A stretch of DNA of 64,000 nucleotides from Pogona vitticeps (GCF_051106095.1 NC_135785.1:99211501-99275500), one strand, 5' to 3'; shown: positions 1 through 11,889, counted from the first letter of the stretch. Numbers and translations: made by a program. The notes: generated from the sequence alone by a model not told the origin.

Positions 1-687
1 CCAGGTGTGGTTCTCCACGCTGAGAACCATGGCGGTCGATCACTTCGAGCTCCCAAGCATCCCGCACCTTCTCACACAAAACAACGGCAACCTTCACCAT
101 CCAGATGTCCAATCTCTCCATCTAGCAGCGTGGAGGATTCTCCCATGATCAAAAATGCCCTAGAGAAGGCTAGAAAACCACCTCCTGAAACCTATGCAAA
201 CAGATTTTGGTGTTGTTCTGACACTTTGTTAATTTATGATGTTTTTTTGAATTTTCTCCATTGGAAACCATTGGATGGTCTGTCTAATGGTTTCCAATGG
301 AAAAAACAAAAAATCATCATAAATTAACGAAGTGTCAGAACAACACCAAAATCAGTTTGCGTAGCTTTCAGGAGGTGGACTAACCATTGCAATCATTTAA
401 AACAGCTTCCAAACATTGTAAGACACTTTTACAGGAGCGAAAAAGGACTTCGCAAAGGCATTGAAATGTATTGAGTCGGCTTCAATACATTCCAAAATAG
501 GAAACATTGTTTCACTCAACGATGTTTCCTATGGGGATTTTCACTGAACGATGGCAATCCGTTCCAATTGGAACGGATTAACCGGTTTTCAATGCATTCC
601 TATGGGAAATGGTGTTTCACAGAACGATGTTTCACACAACGTTGATTTTTTTGGAACCAATTAACATCATTGTGTGAGGCACCACTG
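1..687. mobile_element. TA-flanked MITE-like DNA element (right part)
   Basis: Ends gaggcaccactg followed by TA (688-689), the same terminus as the complete element at 35321-36574. It contains motifs typical of that family (ggaacggattaaccgg, ttcaatgcattcctatggg). The left end is before the window or not recognisable. It sits inside the BovB copy that resumes at 690. Pogo/Tigger-type assignment is inferred from TA and CAGTGG termini. Confidence 0.6.
178..378. repeat. Long hairpin inverted repeat
   Basis: Left arm from about 178 (ccacctcctgaaacc) and right arm ending 378 (ctttcaggaggtgg) are reverse complements over roughly 95 bases with few mismatches and almost no loop. Lies within the MITE-like element. 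Confidence 0.85.
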
Positions 688-689
688 TA

Positions 690-2552
690 TTCTGCTTTCG
701 CATGATGTATTCTGCATATAAGTTAACTAAGCAGGGAGACAGTATACAGCCTTGTCATACTTCTTTCCCAACTTTGAACCAATCAGTTGTTCCATATCCA
801 GTTCTAACTGTTGCTTCCTGTCCCACATAATAGATTTCTCAGGAGATATATAATGTGGTCAGACACTCCCATTTCTTTAAGAACTTGCCATAGTTTGCTG
901 TGGTCCACACAGTCAAAGGCTTTTGTGTAGTCAATGAAGCAGAAATAGATGTTTTTCTGGAACTCTCTGGCTTTCTCCATAATCCAACACATGTTAGCAA
1001 TTTGGTCTCTAGTTCTTCTACCCCTTTGAAATCCAGCTTGTACTTCTGGGAATTCTTGGTCCACATACTGCTGAAGCCTACCTTGGAGGATTTTGAGCAT
1101 AACCTTGCCAACGTGTGAAATGAGTGCAATTGTACAATAGTTGGAGAATTCTTTGGCACTGCCCTTCTTTGGGATTGAGATGTAGACTGATCTTTTCTAA
1201 TCCTCTGGCCACTGCTGAGTTTTCCAAACTTGCTGGCATATTGAATGTAGCACCTTAACAGCATCATAAGGTTTTAAATAGTTCATCTGGAACACCATCA
1301 CCTCCACTGGCCTTGTTGTTAGCCATGCTTTCTAAGGCCCACTTGACTTCACTCTCCAGGATGTCTGGCTCAAGGTCAGCAACCACACTATCTGGGTTGT
1401 TCGGGACACCCAGATCTTTCTGGTATAATTCCTCTGTGTATTCTTGCCACCTCTTCTTGATGTCTTCTGCTTCTGTTAGGTCCCTCCCATTTTTGTCCTT
1501 TATCATGTCCATCTTTGAACAAAATGTTCCTTTAATATCTCCAATTTAATATCTCCAATCTCTGATTTTTCCCTTTCTATTATTTTACTCTGTATCTTTG
1601 CACTGTTCATTTAAGGCCTTCTTGTCTCTCCTTGCTATTCTTTGGAAGTCTGCATTCAATTTTCTGTAACTTTCTGTATCTCCCTTGCATTTTGTTTCCC
1701 TTCTCTTCTCTACTGTTTGTAAGGCGTCGTTGGACAGCCACTTTGCTTTCTTGCATTTCCTTTTCTTTGGGATGGTTTTTGTTGTTGTGTCCTGTACAAT
1801 GTTACGAACCTCCATCCCTAGTTTTTCTGGCACTCTGTCCACGAAATCCAGTTCCTTAAATCTGTTCTTCAATTCCAATGTGTATTCATAAGGGATTTGG
1901 TTTAGATTATACCTGACTATCTCCATGATTTTTCCTAGTTTCTTCAGTTTATGCTTGAGTTTTGCTATAAGAAGCTGATGACCAGAGCCACAATCAGCTC
2001 CAGGTCTTGTTTTTGTTGACTGTATAGAGCTTCTCCATCTTTGGCTGCAGAGAATATAATCAATCTGATTTCGGTATTGCCCATCTGGTGATGTCCATGT
2101 GTAGAGTTGCCTCTTGTGTTGTTGGAAAAGAGTGTTTGTGATGACCAGCTTGTTCTCTTGACAAAACTCTATTAGCCTTTGCCCTGCTTCATTTTGAACT
2201 CCAAGGCCAAACTTCCCTGTTGTTCCTTTTATCTCTTGACTCCCTACTTTAGCATTCCAATCCCCTAGAATGAGAAGAACCTTTCTTTGGTGTCAGTTCT
2301 AGAAGGTGTTGTAAGTCTTCATAGAACTGGTCAATTTCAGCCTCTTCAGCATCAGTGGTTGGTGGATAAACTTGGATTACTGTGATGTTGAAAGGTCTGC
2401 CTTGGATTCGTATTGAAATCATTCTATCATTTTTGAGATTGTATCTCAGTACAGCTTTTCCCACTTTTTTGTTGACTATGAGAGCTACTCCATTTCTTCT
2501 ACGGGATTCTTGCCCATAATAGTAGATATGATAATTGTCTGAATTGAATTTG
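690..2552 (-). mobile_element. RTE-BovB LINE, reverse transcriptase region, broken
   Basis: Minus-strand translation gives BovB peptides in order: endonuclease part (NDRMISIRIQGRPFNITVIQ, FYEDLQHLLELTPKKG), linker (ALQTVEKRRETKC), and reverse transcriptase (MANNKASGGDGVPDELFK, ARLCSKSSK region, MEKAREFQKNIYFCFIDYTK, AFDCVDHSKLW). Several frames are needed, so it is a dead copy. It is cut at 687/690 by a MITE; the rest is outside the window. BovB is a hallmark of squamates and ruminants. Confidence 0.9.
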
Positions 2553-2724
2553 AATATAATATTTAGATCAAGTATAAAATGTGTAATTATATGAAGTGAT
2601 AATCTATGAAACTGAGAAAATGAGCATTATATTCTAATATGGAACAGTTAAGCTCTCCTTAAACAAAGAACAACTTAAAACTTTAATATCATAATTTTAG
2701 ACTCTCCTTTTGTATTAATAACAG

Positions 2725-2932
2725 GCTCAACCAGTTCCAGATGAAACAGTCAAGAAAATTCTTGGCAACAAAGCAACTTTCAGCCCCATTGTCACTGTGG
2801 AACCAAGAAGAAGAAAATTCCATAAACCAATCACCATGACAATTCCAGTGCCACCACCTTCAGGGGAAGGGATAACCAATGGATACAAAGGCGATACAAC
2901 ACCCAGCCTTCGACTACTATGTAGTATTACAG
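2725..2932 (+). CDS. ANK3: ANK3 exon: second ZU5 domain, middle
   Basis: Encodes 69 codons plus one base, beginning [11 protein letters not shown] and ending RLLCSIT before a phase-1 donor (acag|gttaga). The acceptor is aacag|gctcaa. It belongs to the second ZU5 domain of the ZU5-ZU5-UPA supramodule; the supramodule contains the beta-spectrin-binding surface, which in the family lies in the first ZU5. Near-identical to vertebrate ankyrin-G. The exon begins only about 170 bases after the end of a BovB insertion. Confidence 0.96.
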
Positions 2933-3534
2933 GTTAGAACAGGGATGGATGACTCTTTTTTCTGTCTAGGGCTGCATTCCCTCACTGTTAATCTGTTATG
3001 GGGCATTGGCAGGAATTGGAATGACGGCTGGGCCACCATCTCTCTCTCTTTTTCTTTTCATACTTCATCCCTCCCTATCTGGTTTCCTTCTCATCCAACA
3101 AACCGTTAGAGAAGGAACAAATCACTCTTGCCAGGAGTCTGAAACTGTTTCCTTGCAGAGAGCTTTTGAAATTAGCTGAAGAACAGAGGTGCACCCATAG
3201 GTTAGACCAAGTGTGGCAACTGTGGCTCAGTTGAGATTTTTTCCAACTGTACCTCTTATGATTCCTTGTTGTTGGCTGTGATGGGAATGATTGGCAACAA
3301 AAACAAAAAAACCACACAGTGAGGCCTCAGTTGCCAACCTCTGGGTAAGGAAAAAAACACGAGAGATTGTGGTCTGTGTTTATTTTGCATGTCTTTCTAA
3401 ATGAGTGTCTCAGCAACCTCACCCTTGGGCTTACATAGAAATAAAACCTAGAAGCACACTGAAGCATGATTCCAGATCTGCACAGTAACTGGGATCTTTG
3501 AATTCATGTGACTTTTGCATTATTGTCTTCCTAG

Positions 3535-3631
3535 GAGGTACTTCACCAGCTCAGTGGGAAGACATCACAGGAACCACTCCGCTGACCTTTGTTAATGATT
3601 GTGTGTCATTCACAACCAATGTTTCAGCCAG
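3535..3631 (+). CDS. ANK3: ANK3 exon: end of second ZU5 domain
   Basis: 97 bases, entered in phase 1 (cttcctag|gaggt) and left in phase 2 (gccag|gtatag). It translates as [19 protein letters not shown] then [13 protein letters not shown], the final strands of ZU5-2 in ankyrins. Joins the preceding and following exons without a frame change. Confidence 0.96.
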
Positions 3632-4575
3632 GTATAGTAAAAATGTGTGCAGTGTGGATTGTTATGCTTTGTAAAGACTTACAAATTGTTATTTAGAAGA
3701 CCCCAAAAAACTTCAGTGATACACATTAATTGATGTGCTTAACAATTATTAGAATTTATATGGTTACCTGGTTCAATCATAGAATACTTTTTCTCTGTGA
3801 GTGACACAAATGTAAAGCAAATGTTTTACATATAGAAGAATCAATTCCTAACTGACAGCTCTGTCTAATAAGGCCACATGACATGATAAAGGGAAGAATC
3901 TTGTTTGAAATCTTGCAGTGCTACTGCCTGCCAGTATAAATGACACTGAACTGAGGGGACCAATGGTTTGACAGTATGAGGCTGCTTCAAATGATCAGAA
4001 GTATATAGGGTAACCTGGTAGTACATGGCTGGAATTCTCTTGCTTCATTATCGTACAATAAGTGCAATGCCAGGTTGCATTGGTGATTTTCACTAATTAA
4101 CGAGTCACCACTTGTATCCCTTGTCACATCCCAGTTATGTGAGTTGGTCTGTAATGAGGGATGCATACATTAACTCAATAATTATTAGCAATTCACCACT
4201 GTGATTTACATTATTGCACATAGGACCCATGTAACTAATCAGTCTGTACCAGTATGTGATAAAGCTTATGCATCAAGAAGCATGTGTCTATCGTTAAAAT
4301 AGACTGTCTTTTCCCACCTGCCTTTCAAAATTAACCCTCACTCCTTGACAGGAGTTCACTCACATCAAAGGATTATATATTATTATATTGGCTATTAGGA
4401 AGTATTCATTTTTCATAATTTTAGAAACTGAAACATTGCATATTTTTAACAGAAGCCTGAAGTTTCATCTACTGCTAGATTATGCATCTCTTTCTGTGTG
4501 AAATACATTTTTCTGTTACCTGACATAGAGAACTCTTACATCTGTGTATATATATTTATATATGCATTTCTCCAG

Positions 4576-4804
4576 GTTTTGGCTAGCAGACTGCCATCAA
4601 GTTCTTGAAACTGTCGGCCTGGCCACACAGCTTTATAGGGAATTAATATGTGTTCCATACATGGCCAAGTTTGTAATTTTTGCCAAAATGAATGATGCTG
4701 TGGAATCCAGTTTGCGTTGTTTCTGCATGACGGATGATAAAGTTGACAAAACTTTGGAGCAGCAAGAGAATTTTGAAGAAGTTGCAAGAAGCAAAGATAT
4801 TGAG
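4576..4804 (+). CDS. ANK3: ANK3 exon: UPA domain, first part
   Basis: 229 bases, acceptor tctccag|gttttgg, donor attgag|gtatgt, ending in phase 0. It begins [15 protein letters not shown] and ends [10 protein letters not shown], the conserved start of the UPA (UNC5-PIDD-ankyrin) domain that packs against the ZU5 modules. Confidence 0.97.
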
Positions 4805-5599
4805 GTATGTCAAAAGATTTCCAGTGTAATCTTTTTTTCAGTCTTCGTGTGCTATTTTAAGGATTATGAGATATAAGAGTACAGAAGTATGTTCTGAAAG
4901 AATGAATATTTATGCTTTCTGATGTAATGAAGTTATAGTTTGTATTCTAATAAATATTGTCCATTTTTATTTCATTGAAGCTGTGCATTCTTATGGGACC
5001 TTATCTGTAATTTTCATAACAGAGTTCAAACAATTTAAACAGACAGCCTTTAGCTGTAGGTACAGTTGCTAGTTTCTTGTGTTGGACATGGTGACTCGAA
5101 GTCAGCTTTTCCCAACCAGCTTCCCTCCATGGGCTGCGACTCCACTCATCTCCAGCTGGTATGACAGTAGCTGGCATTGGTCAGGGATATAGTTGAACTC
5201 ATTTATAGAGTACCAGGTGAGCAAAAGGCTGCTGTGAACAAATTTAAAGTTAGCAATTTAATTTGCAATTTAAAAATTCATACATATACACATGAAAAAC
5301 AAAGTATATTGTATCCTATTTTTATCACCAGTAAGTCTGAATATAAGTGCCATATGTGCCCAGCTCATTTCATCCAGAATGAAAAGCATATGTTTTTCCT
5401 AAAGCAAATGGGGAGACGTAGACATGGTTGACAACAGGTGCACGAGTTCTGGCTGCTTTCTTTTTGTCCAAAAAGATATCACATATTGAAAAGTGGCTTT
5501 GAATGTAGTTTTAAACTGTAAATGTTCAAATGTTCTTAGTTGAAGTGTGTTGCTATGAGCTGTGAAAGAGATCTAACAAATGTTTTCTTGACCCAATAG

Positions 5600-5725
5600 G
5601 TTTTGGAAGGAAAGCCTATCTATGTGGATTGCTATGGGAACTTAGCCCCTTTGACAAAAGGAGGGCAACAGCTTGTATTTAATTTCTATGCTTTCAAAGA
5701 AAATAGACTGCCGTTTTCTATAAAG
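5600..5725 (+). CDS. ANK3: ANK3 exon: UPA domain, middle
   Basis: 126 bases (42 codons, phase 0 at both ends), from [13 protein letters not shown] to [10 protein letters not shown]. The acceptor is acccaatag|gttttg and the donor ataaag|gtaaaa. A long CA microsatellite starts 45 bases after the donor. Confidence 0.97.
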
Positions 5726-5768
5726 GTAAAAAGGAAAGCTACCAGAGCAGTAACACTGTAATAATGTT

Positions 5769-5769
<1 letters not shown>

Positions 5770-5834
<65 letters not shown>
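5770..5834. repeat. (CA)n microsatellite
   Basis: About 32 uninterrupted CA units in the ANK3 intron, 45 bases after the exon ending 5725. Probably length-variable. Confidence 0.98.
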
Positions 5835-5836
<2 letters not shown>

Positions 5837-5937
5837 TCAGTCTCTTTCTCTCTTGTCTGAGGTATTTGTAAAAGATAAACCATCTGCTACAGTTGTTAGA
5901 AAGACTGTTTCACTACTTGCCATAAACTTCCATATGT

Positions 5938-5990
5938 TTATTATTATTATTATTATTAGTAGTAATAATAATAATAATAATAATAATTTA
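5938..5990. repeat. (TTA)n/(TAA)n self-complementary repeat
   Basis: Seven TTA units, a short tagtag turn, then about nine TAA/AAT units, so the two halves can pair as a hairpin. Followed by ttattgtcattgtaagtat and acaacgaaattca, which looks like the 3' end of an old LINE that I cannot name. Confidence 0.85.
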
Positions 5991-7332
5991 TTGTCATTGT
6001 AAGTATATACACATACAACGAAATTCACAGACACCCAGAGACCAGACACATGCAGGTTTTTTTTTTTTAGAAATGGCAGGCTGGATCTTTCTTAGGGTAG
6101 ATGCAACTTAATTGCCCTGCATGGGTTTCTCTTAATATTACTGTTTGGTTATTGTGAGTTGTGATTTTGTTAGGAATTTAATTCTTTTTGTAAATAATCC
6201 CCCAAACTGTTGGGAGTAAGATGTAAAATTTCTGAACATTTCCCTTTTTTTCTGGGGAAAAAGGTTTTCTCAATTTTTTCCCAGAAATTTCAGTTTTTTT
6301 CCAGGAAAAAGTTTTTTTCCACTATTTCTTCCCAGAAAAAAAAGTGATATTTCTTTTGGAAATTTTACATCTCTAATTCATGCATGTGAGCAGCGTTTTC
6401 AGCAAACTAAGAGTAATATGCACCTGCCCTTATGAAAACAAATAAACCAAAGTAACCTGATTCATACGATGCATTTCCCAGTGCCTGTGTTACGGCTTCA
6501 CACTAGCTTGCACAGTTGCCCTGCTGATTTTCTTTTCACATCCAAGTTCTGCAATTGAGGTGTTAGTTTGCCATGTATAACCTTAAATGCTGTTAATAAG
6601 AAGTACAAAAGTCATCTGCCCAGGTGCTTTTCTGGCTAGCCTTACCTGTATAGGTCAGGCAGGCAGTAACTTGGAATAGGGCCTTCTTTGTCCCACCCAA
6701 ACTGTGGGACATGCTTGTGAGAAAATCTTGTTTTGTATTCTTTCTCCTTTGCCACTCAAATGACAAATGAAAACAATACAGTTTTGGTATTTGAATTATT
6801 TGTGCATTTACTTACCCTTTTTTGACAGCTGGCTTTATCTGACTAACTGGTTTTATAGGATTTTATTATGCGTACTTTACTGTTAAAATTATTTAAATCA
6901 TCTTACAGGTATTTAATGAAGGAAAGGTGCATTGTAAGTGTTTTAAGTAAATGAACACAGTGTCAAATGATAAGTTTCACCTGTTTTATGAAATTTCTCT
7001 TATTGAAGTTATTGTATAATTTAGACATCTTGTGATTGTTCTGTCTAGCTCTGTGTTTGTGGCACTCTGTGATGGGAATTCTGTGGCTTAACCCATGGGG
7101 AAGAGTTACGTACGTATATAGGCTGATGGATAAGAGTAAAGGTCTGGGGATCTTTTTTTTTTTTAGTGCAGAGCATTTCATCAGTGATCTGTGCCTGCTC
7201 TAAGGAACCAATTCCTTTTGCTTCCCTCTTTTTTACTTCTTAAATTAGAGGCAGCAACAAATGTAGTTAAATTAAAGCCCAAATAACTTTAAACATTTCA
7301 AACCATGATGTGGACATTTTGCTTATTTGTAG
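5991..7332 (+). other. ANK3 intron sequence
   Basis: Ordinary AT-rich intron. A T-rich low-complexity patch with repeated tttttcc(c)agaaa motifs lies at about 6240-6345. No exon, RNA gene or dated element is seen. Confidence 0.6.
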
Positions 7333-7455
7333 ATTAGAGATACCAGCCAAGAACCTTGTGGTCGCTTATCATTTCTTAAAGAACCAAAGACTACAAAGGG
7401 TTTGCCACAGACAGCTGTTTGCAACTTGAATATTACTCTTCCAGCACACAAAAAG
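7333..7455 (+). CDS. ANK3: ANK3 exon: UPA domain, end
   Basis: 123 bases (41 codons, phase 0 at both ends), from [14 protein letters not shown] to [11 protein letters not shown]. The acceptor is tatttgtag|attaga and the donor aaaaag|gtacag. This closes the UPA domain; downstream sequence is the unstructured regulatory part of the protein. Confidence 0.97.
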
Positions 7456-7925
7456 GTACAGTCACTGAGATCCATTCAGTATCTTTCAATTAACCTTTTG
7501 TTTTTCTTTTTGGCTGGTTATAGTGAAACACTAGTAATGGGAATGATGAATGCCTTGCAATGTCATTAAGCCTGCTTTATGTCTTAATTGTTTTCATGTA
7601 TGCTGAAAGCGTTTTAAAGTTTCTTGTTAGTATTGTATTTAGTTTTATATTATTTTTATGACAAAATCCGGTTTACAGTTCATGCTTCTGCTTATAGTTC
7701 ATAGATGTTATGCTTTTTAGTAATGTCATGTGTTGATTTGCATTCAGTGTAAAGTTTTGTTTGTTAATTCTTTTTTTTGTTGACATTTTGGGTTTGCTTT
7801 GCCTTTTATAAATTAGCTTGCATTTTTGTGCTCCCTTACTTGGTCCTTTTTCATATCCTGATATTCTTTTCCCTGCTGTCCATTATAATATTCCTTGTCT
7901 CTGCAATGCATCTTGGGACCAAAAG

Positions 7926-7952
7926 GAAACTGAGTCAGATCAAGATGATGAG
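7926..7952 (+). CDS. ANK3: ANK3 27-nt microexon (ETESDQDDE)
   Basis: Nine codons, phase 0 at both ends, reading ETESDQDDE, flanked by accaaaag|gaaact and gatgag|gtaata. The same acidic nonapeptide follows AHKK in mammalian ankyrin-G. Because both ends are phase 0 it can be skipped without a frameshift. Too short to show up in an open-reading-frame scan. Confidence 0.93.
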
Positions 7953-10514
7953 GTAATATAAAAACTATTTATTTTATTTTATTTTATTTTAATATAATGA
8001 GAATTTGTACCCATTAAATGGCATAGTATCACAGAAATACGATTATTAAACTTCCAAATTGTTATGTCTTTTCATTATAACGTTTATTAAAAGTCTAGGA
8101 CTCAGGTGATCAAGGTTGTGCTTGGAACACTATGGCCATAGTGGTCCTCTTTTACGGGTGCAGTGTGTATGGCTGCCCATGTATGAGGGGATGCTGTTCC
8201 CCTCAACCCCCCCACCCCACACATTGTATCCAGGGTACACAAAAATATGCCTAGCCATTTCCATCAGAGGAAAACCTTGCACTCCTCATATGCAAGTCTC
8301 AGTATTCAGGCTTTCTGCTCTTTTCAGGAGAAGGTTGCCCACCACAAGTTTAGAATGAAACAGGCTACTAATTGTACTAGCATTTAGTCATTGTCTTGTG
8401 ACTCTTCATCTTATTGTCTGGATTAATTGAATCAGACAAACAAGCATATATATACAGTAGTCATCTCTCTTACATGAGTAAATAAGTCTTACATGAGTAT
8501 TACCAGCCTTTATATGATGACAGCCTTAGAACACAGTGCTAATCCCATAAAGGTACATAGAAGCCTACATTGTACTGAATCGTATTGTTGGTCCATCTAA
8601 TCCAGTAGTCAGCCCTGAGGGGCAGCAGCTTTGCAGGATTTCAGGCTCGAATTCTTCCCTGACAGATACTAGAGAGTGAACCTGGAACCTTTTGCATGCC
8701 TTTTAGATGGTCTGCTATTGAGCCGCAGCATTTACCCCAAGCATCAGATAGCTAATTGCCACACATTTAAAAAGGCACTCTGATTTTTCTGAATTCTCTT
8801 TAAATTGTGGTTTTTATTTATTTCCAAATTCAGTCTCCATCTTAAAAATACCCAACAAGCTAATTTTTATAAGCATTAGCAAACAAAGATCCAAGATTTA
8901 TATACATTTTTACAGTTAGCAGTGGTATCCTGCATTCTGATCTGCATACCTGCATTTATTCATTAAAAAAAAAAGATCCCCTTTCATGCCTTTCCCCCCT
9001 GTCCTTTATGTACTCACTTGAAGGTGGGTTTATGTTTTGTTTATGTGCTTTCATGACAAATTAATTTGAGAAAAGTACTTGATTGGCCTAAGTTCCAGTG
9101 TTATTTGTGTTCCATGTGTAACTGTAGCCCTGTGTGTGAGCACTCCCATGTGGAGGCAAAAATATTTATTATAATGAGCATGATGAGATGCAGTGGAAAT
9201 GGGGAACTTATAAGAAAATATTGCAATATAAAAACTAAAGCTTAGCCATACCTGGTAGAGTTCTACATATTGTCCCAGTCAATAAGGCCATTTTGGGGGT
9301 TACATTTTACAAACACTCATCTTAATATTGATATGTTAAAAATATGTGCCGATGTTACCTAATAATGGCTGTTAGACAGACTGTCATTTCATAGTCTAGC
9401 TCAAATGCTCCTTCCATGCAGCATTCTACCTGAGGTGATTTTGACAGTAGATCTAGAATTCATGGTGTCTCCCTTATTCTGTTCCTCTCTCTTCAGTGTC
9501 TTCACCACATGTAGGATAAGTGGCACACCTTGGAGATCCTAAGGTTGTTTGTGCATGGGTTATCTCTGTTTTTGTAAATCAGAGCACTGCAGAGGTTAGA
9601 CTAGACCTCATATCAAAATAGATACTGGTTTCTCCAGGTTCAAGATTAACGTCTATCTATGATGATGAGGTGAAGGAGCCTAAAACTGTGTGCCTCAGTT
9701 TCAGTCCTAGAGTCATTAGATTAAGCCTGAAGACACCTATGTGGCCATTTTCTTTCTTCAAAATATTTTTTCAGTGACAAAGAGATCTTCATAACCATTC
9801 TTCAGTGACACCATACATAAACCTGTGGCAATAAAACATAACCATATGGCCTGGTTATGTTCTGGATGTTTGAGAACAGATTCAGAGAGGATGGGATAGC
9901 TTTAAAAATGGAAGTATGTGTGGATACAGATGATTAAGCCGAGCCTTTGCAGAGAGAGAAAAAAATGTACCTGGAATTGTGACAAACATGCACGTAACAC
10001 TATCATGACTTGGCATGGCCAGAGAACAAACTCAAATTCTGCTTGTAGAAGCACAGGTGGGCCTTTGGCTGGTTAATATGTTTCCTAATAATCTCCTTTG
10101 TGGGGCAGAGCATTGGCTAAAATACTGCTCTGAGGAAGACAAACATAGGAACCAAGCCAAACCAAGTGTCCATTTCCTTCCTAGTTCTCCACGTTTATTC
10201 ACAGGTGTATTTAATTAATAGGAGTGTTTCCCACGATGCATTTAGTTCCCTAAAACAGAGGTGGGTGATTTCAAGTGAGGCTGAGGGCTATTTTTCAGAT
10301 TTCCCAACAGCCCAAGTGCCACTCCTCCAAGGGGTGGGGCCAAAAGGGCAAATTTGCTTTTCAAAAAAAATGAAAGCAATTGTTATATACTGTAATGGTT
10401 GCTGCAGTGCGTTTCTGTTAAAAATGGTATACAAATATGTTAGAAAGGAAAGAGATCTGCTTAAGATGGTAAATGTCTTTTCAGTGTACCAAAAATCAAT
10501 ATGTTTTGTTGCAG
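7953..10514 (+). other. ANK3 intron with an old repeat
   Basis: Holds an old interspersed repeat (about 8554-8745, listed separately) and otherwise unremarkable AT-rich sequence. The open frame at 10166-10564 overlaps the exon at 10515 in a different frame and is not coding. Confidence 0.6.
8554..8745. repeat. Old interspersed repeat, family A copy 1
   Basis: The string ttgttggtccatctaatccagt, then gcagcagctttgcaggatttc, cctggaacctt and a tail tctgctattgagccgc form an element common in reptile genomes, in my recollection, possibly an ancient SINE. A second partial copy is at 23476-23566. I do not know its formal name. Confidence 0.5.
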
Positions 10515-10596
10515 ACAGAGAAAGTGGACCGGCGACAGAACTTTGTATCCCTTGCTTTACGTAAGCGCTACAGCTATCTCACTGAGCCTGGAATGA
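10515..10596 (+). CDS. ANK3: ANK3 exon between UPA and giant exon
   Basis: 82 bases, acceptor ttgttgcag|acagag, donor ggaatga|gtgagt, ending in phase 1. It reads TEKVDRRQNFVSLALRKRYS and then YLTEPGM, the linker after the UPA domain in all ankyrin-G forms. Human has S where this copy has N in DRRQ(S/N)F. The next base pair joins cleanly to the giant exon (M-K-T-V-E-R-S). Confidence 0.96.
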
Positions 10597-10997
10597 GTGA
10601 GTTCCTTAACAAACATACTAATATTGTGAACTGATCTTCCACAAAAAGAGACATTTTTTCTATAAATGTTTTATTCTGGTATCATTTGAAACGGATTGAT
10701 TTCACAGGCAAAATATTTCCAAATATTTGAGAGCCCAGACAGTTTGGGAAAGTCAAGCTTAGAAGGCCACGTGTTTTCTGTTGAAATATTCAGAGGTTTT
10801 AAAAAATCAATTTATGTAGAATAAATATTTCCATAGCAAAATGAGATGGGCTGTTCTCTTATATTTTAAAGAAATAAGGTGGTCAGTTTGTGCAATGATT
10901 CACAATACCATTTTGAGTGGAATTTTTTTCAGGTGCCATTTTATTACTAATGTTACATACACACAAAGTAACAAATAGTGTAAGAAGTCATCTACTA

Positions 10998-11129
10998 CAG
11001 TGGTCCCCAACCTTGGGCCTCCAGATGTTCTTGGACTTCAACTCCCAGATATCCTGGCCAGAGGAGGTGGTGAAGGCTTCTGGGAGTTGTAGTCCAAGAA
11101 CATCTGGAGCCCAAGGTTGGGGACCGCTG
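10998..11129. mobile_element. hAT-type MITE with 8-bp target duplication
   Basis: 132 bases, nearly one palindrome: left end cagtggtccccaaccttggg, right end ccaaggttggggaccgctg. Flanked on both sides by atctacta (10990-10997 and 11130-11137), the 8-bp duplication typical of hAT transposons. No transposase; non-autonomous. Confidence 0.93.
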
Positions 11130-11527
11130 ATCTACTACACAAGGCAGCCGCTTTCTGGAGCTTTGCAAAGAGTTGTATAGCTACAGATTGCTTTTAAAAT
11201 GTAACCTTCCAAGTACTGTCTAGCTTGGCTAGCTGTCAGCTTGCTTTCAGCATGAACATTCCTTGAAATGCATTATGAGAGGCATAGTTAGCAGTACTGT
11301 AGCGTGTAGCATCTGTCGACCGCTGCTATAGGACAGCCAGCCCATCACTCTTCACTGATCCCTCTGTTTTGCCAACCTTGCTATGCAGTTTGATAGCCAC
11401 TGGTTTAGCTACCAGCAGTCACTGGAAGACAATACATATTTTTCTATATTTCCCACAGTGACTCGGAGCACCTGATGCAGCATCTTTTTACTCTACTCGG
11501 AATTAATAAATAGCATTTTGCCTTTCA

Positions 11528-11691
11528 GGTATAGGCTGAAATCCTGTTGCTTCATGTAGTACGTTGCAGGTAGAGTAGGCCCATTTAAATCAATGGAACT
11601 TAAGGATGAGTTGATTCATCAAATCTCCACTGATTCATTGAGCCTATACTGGTGCGATTTATTGTGCTAATCAATGGGATTTCAGCCTATA
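11528..11691. mobile_element. Inverted-repeat element, family B copy 1
   Basis: Terminal inverted repeats tataggctgaaatcc (left) and ggatttcagcctata (right) bound about 160 bases. The interior (gcccatttaaatcaatgg, ctccactgattcattgag) recurs in degenerate form at about 38855-38990. Superfamily not determined. Confidence 0.65.
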
Positions 11692-11751
11692 AAGTGTCAG
11701 TAGTTGCTTATTGTTCTTTAATACTGAGCTGCATTAATGATTTATCTAAAA

Positions 11752-11881
11752 CCGTAGTTCCCATCCTTGGGTTCCCAGATGTTCTTGGCCTAAAACGTCC
11801 AGAAGCCACTAGTTGTGTTTACCAGGATTGCTGGGAGTTGTAGTCCAAGAACATCAGGGGATCCAAAGTTGGAAACCACTG
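11752..11881. mobile_element. Second hAT-type MITE with 8-bp target duplication
   Basis: 130 bases flanked by atctaaaa on both sides (11744-11751, 11882-11889). Shares gatgttcttgg and gggagttgtagtccaagaac with the copy at 10998 but is more diverged, so it is probably an older relative. Confidence 0.88.
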
Positions 11882-11889
11882 ATCTAAAA

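Noticed and set aside
5642-5883. Minus-strand VCVCVC open frames
   Set aside because: Translation of the CA microsatellite.
10166-10564. 132-codon frame overlapping the exon at 10515
   Set aside because: Different frame from the ankyrin-G exon, no homology, and upstream part is intron.
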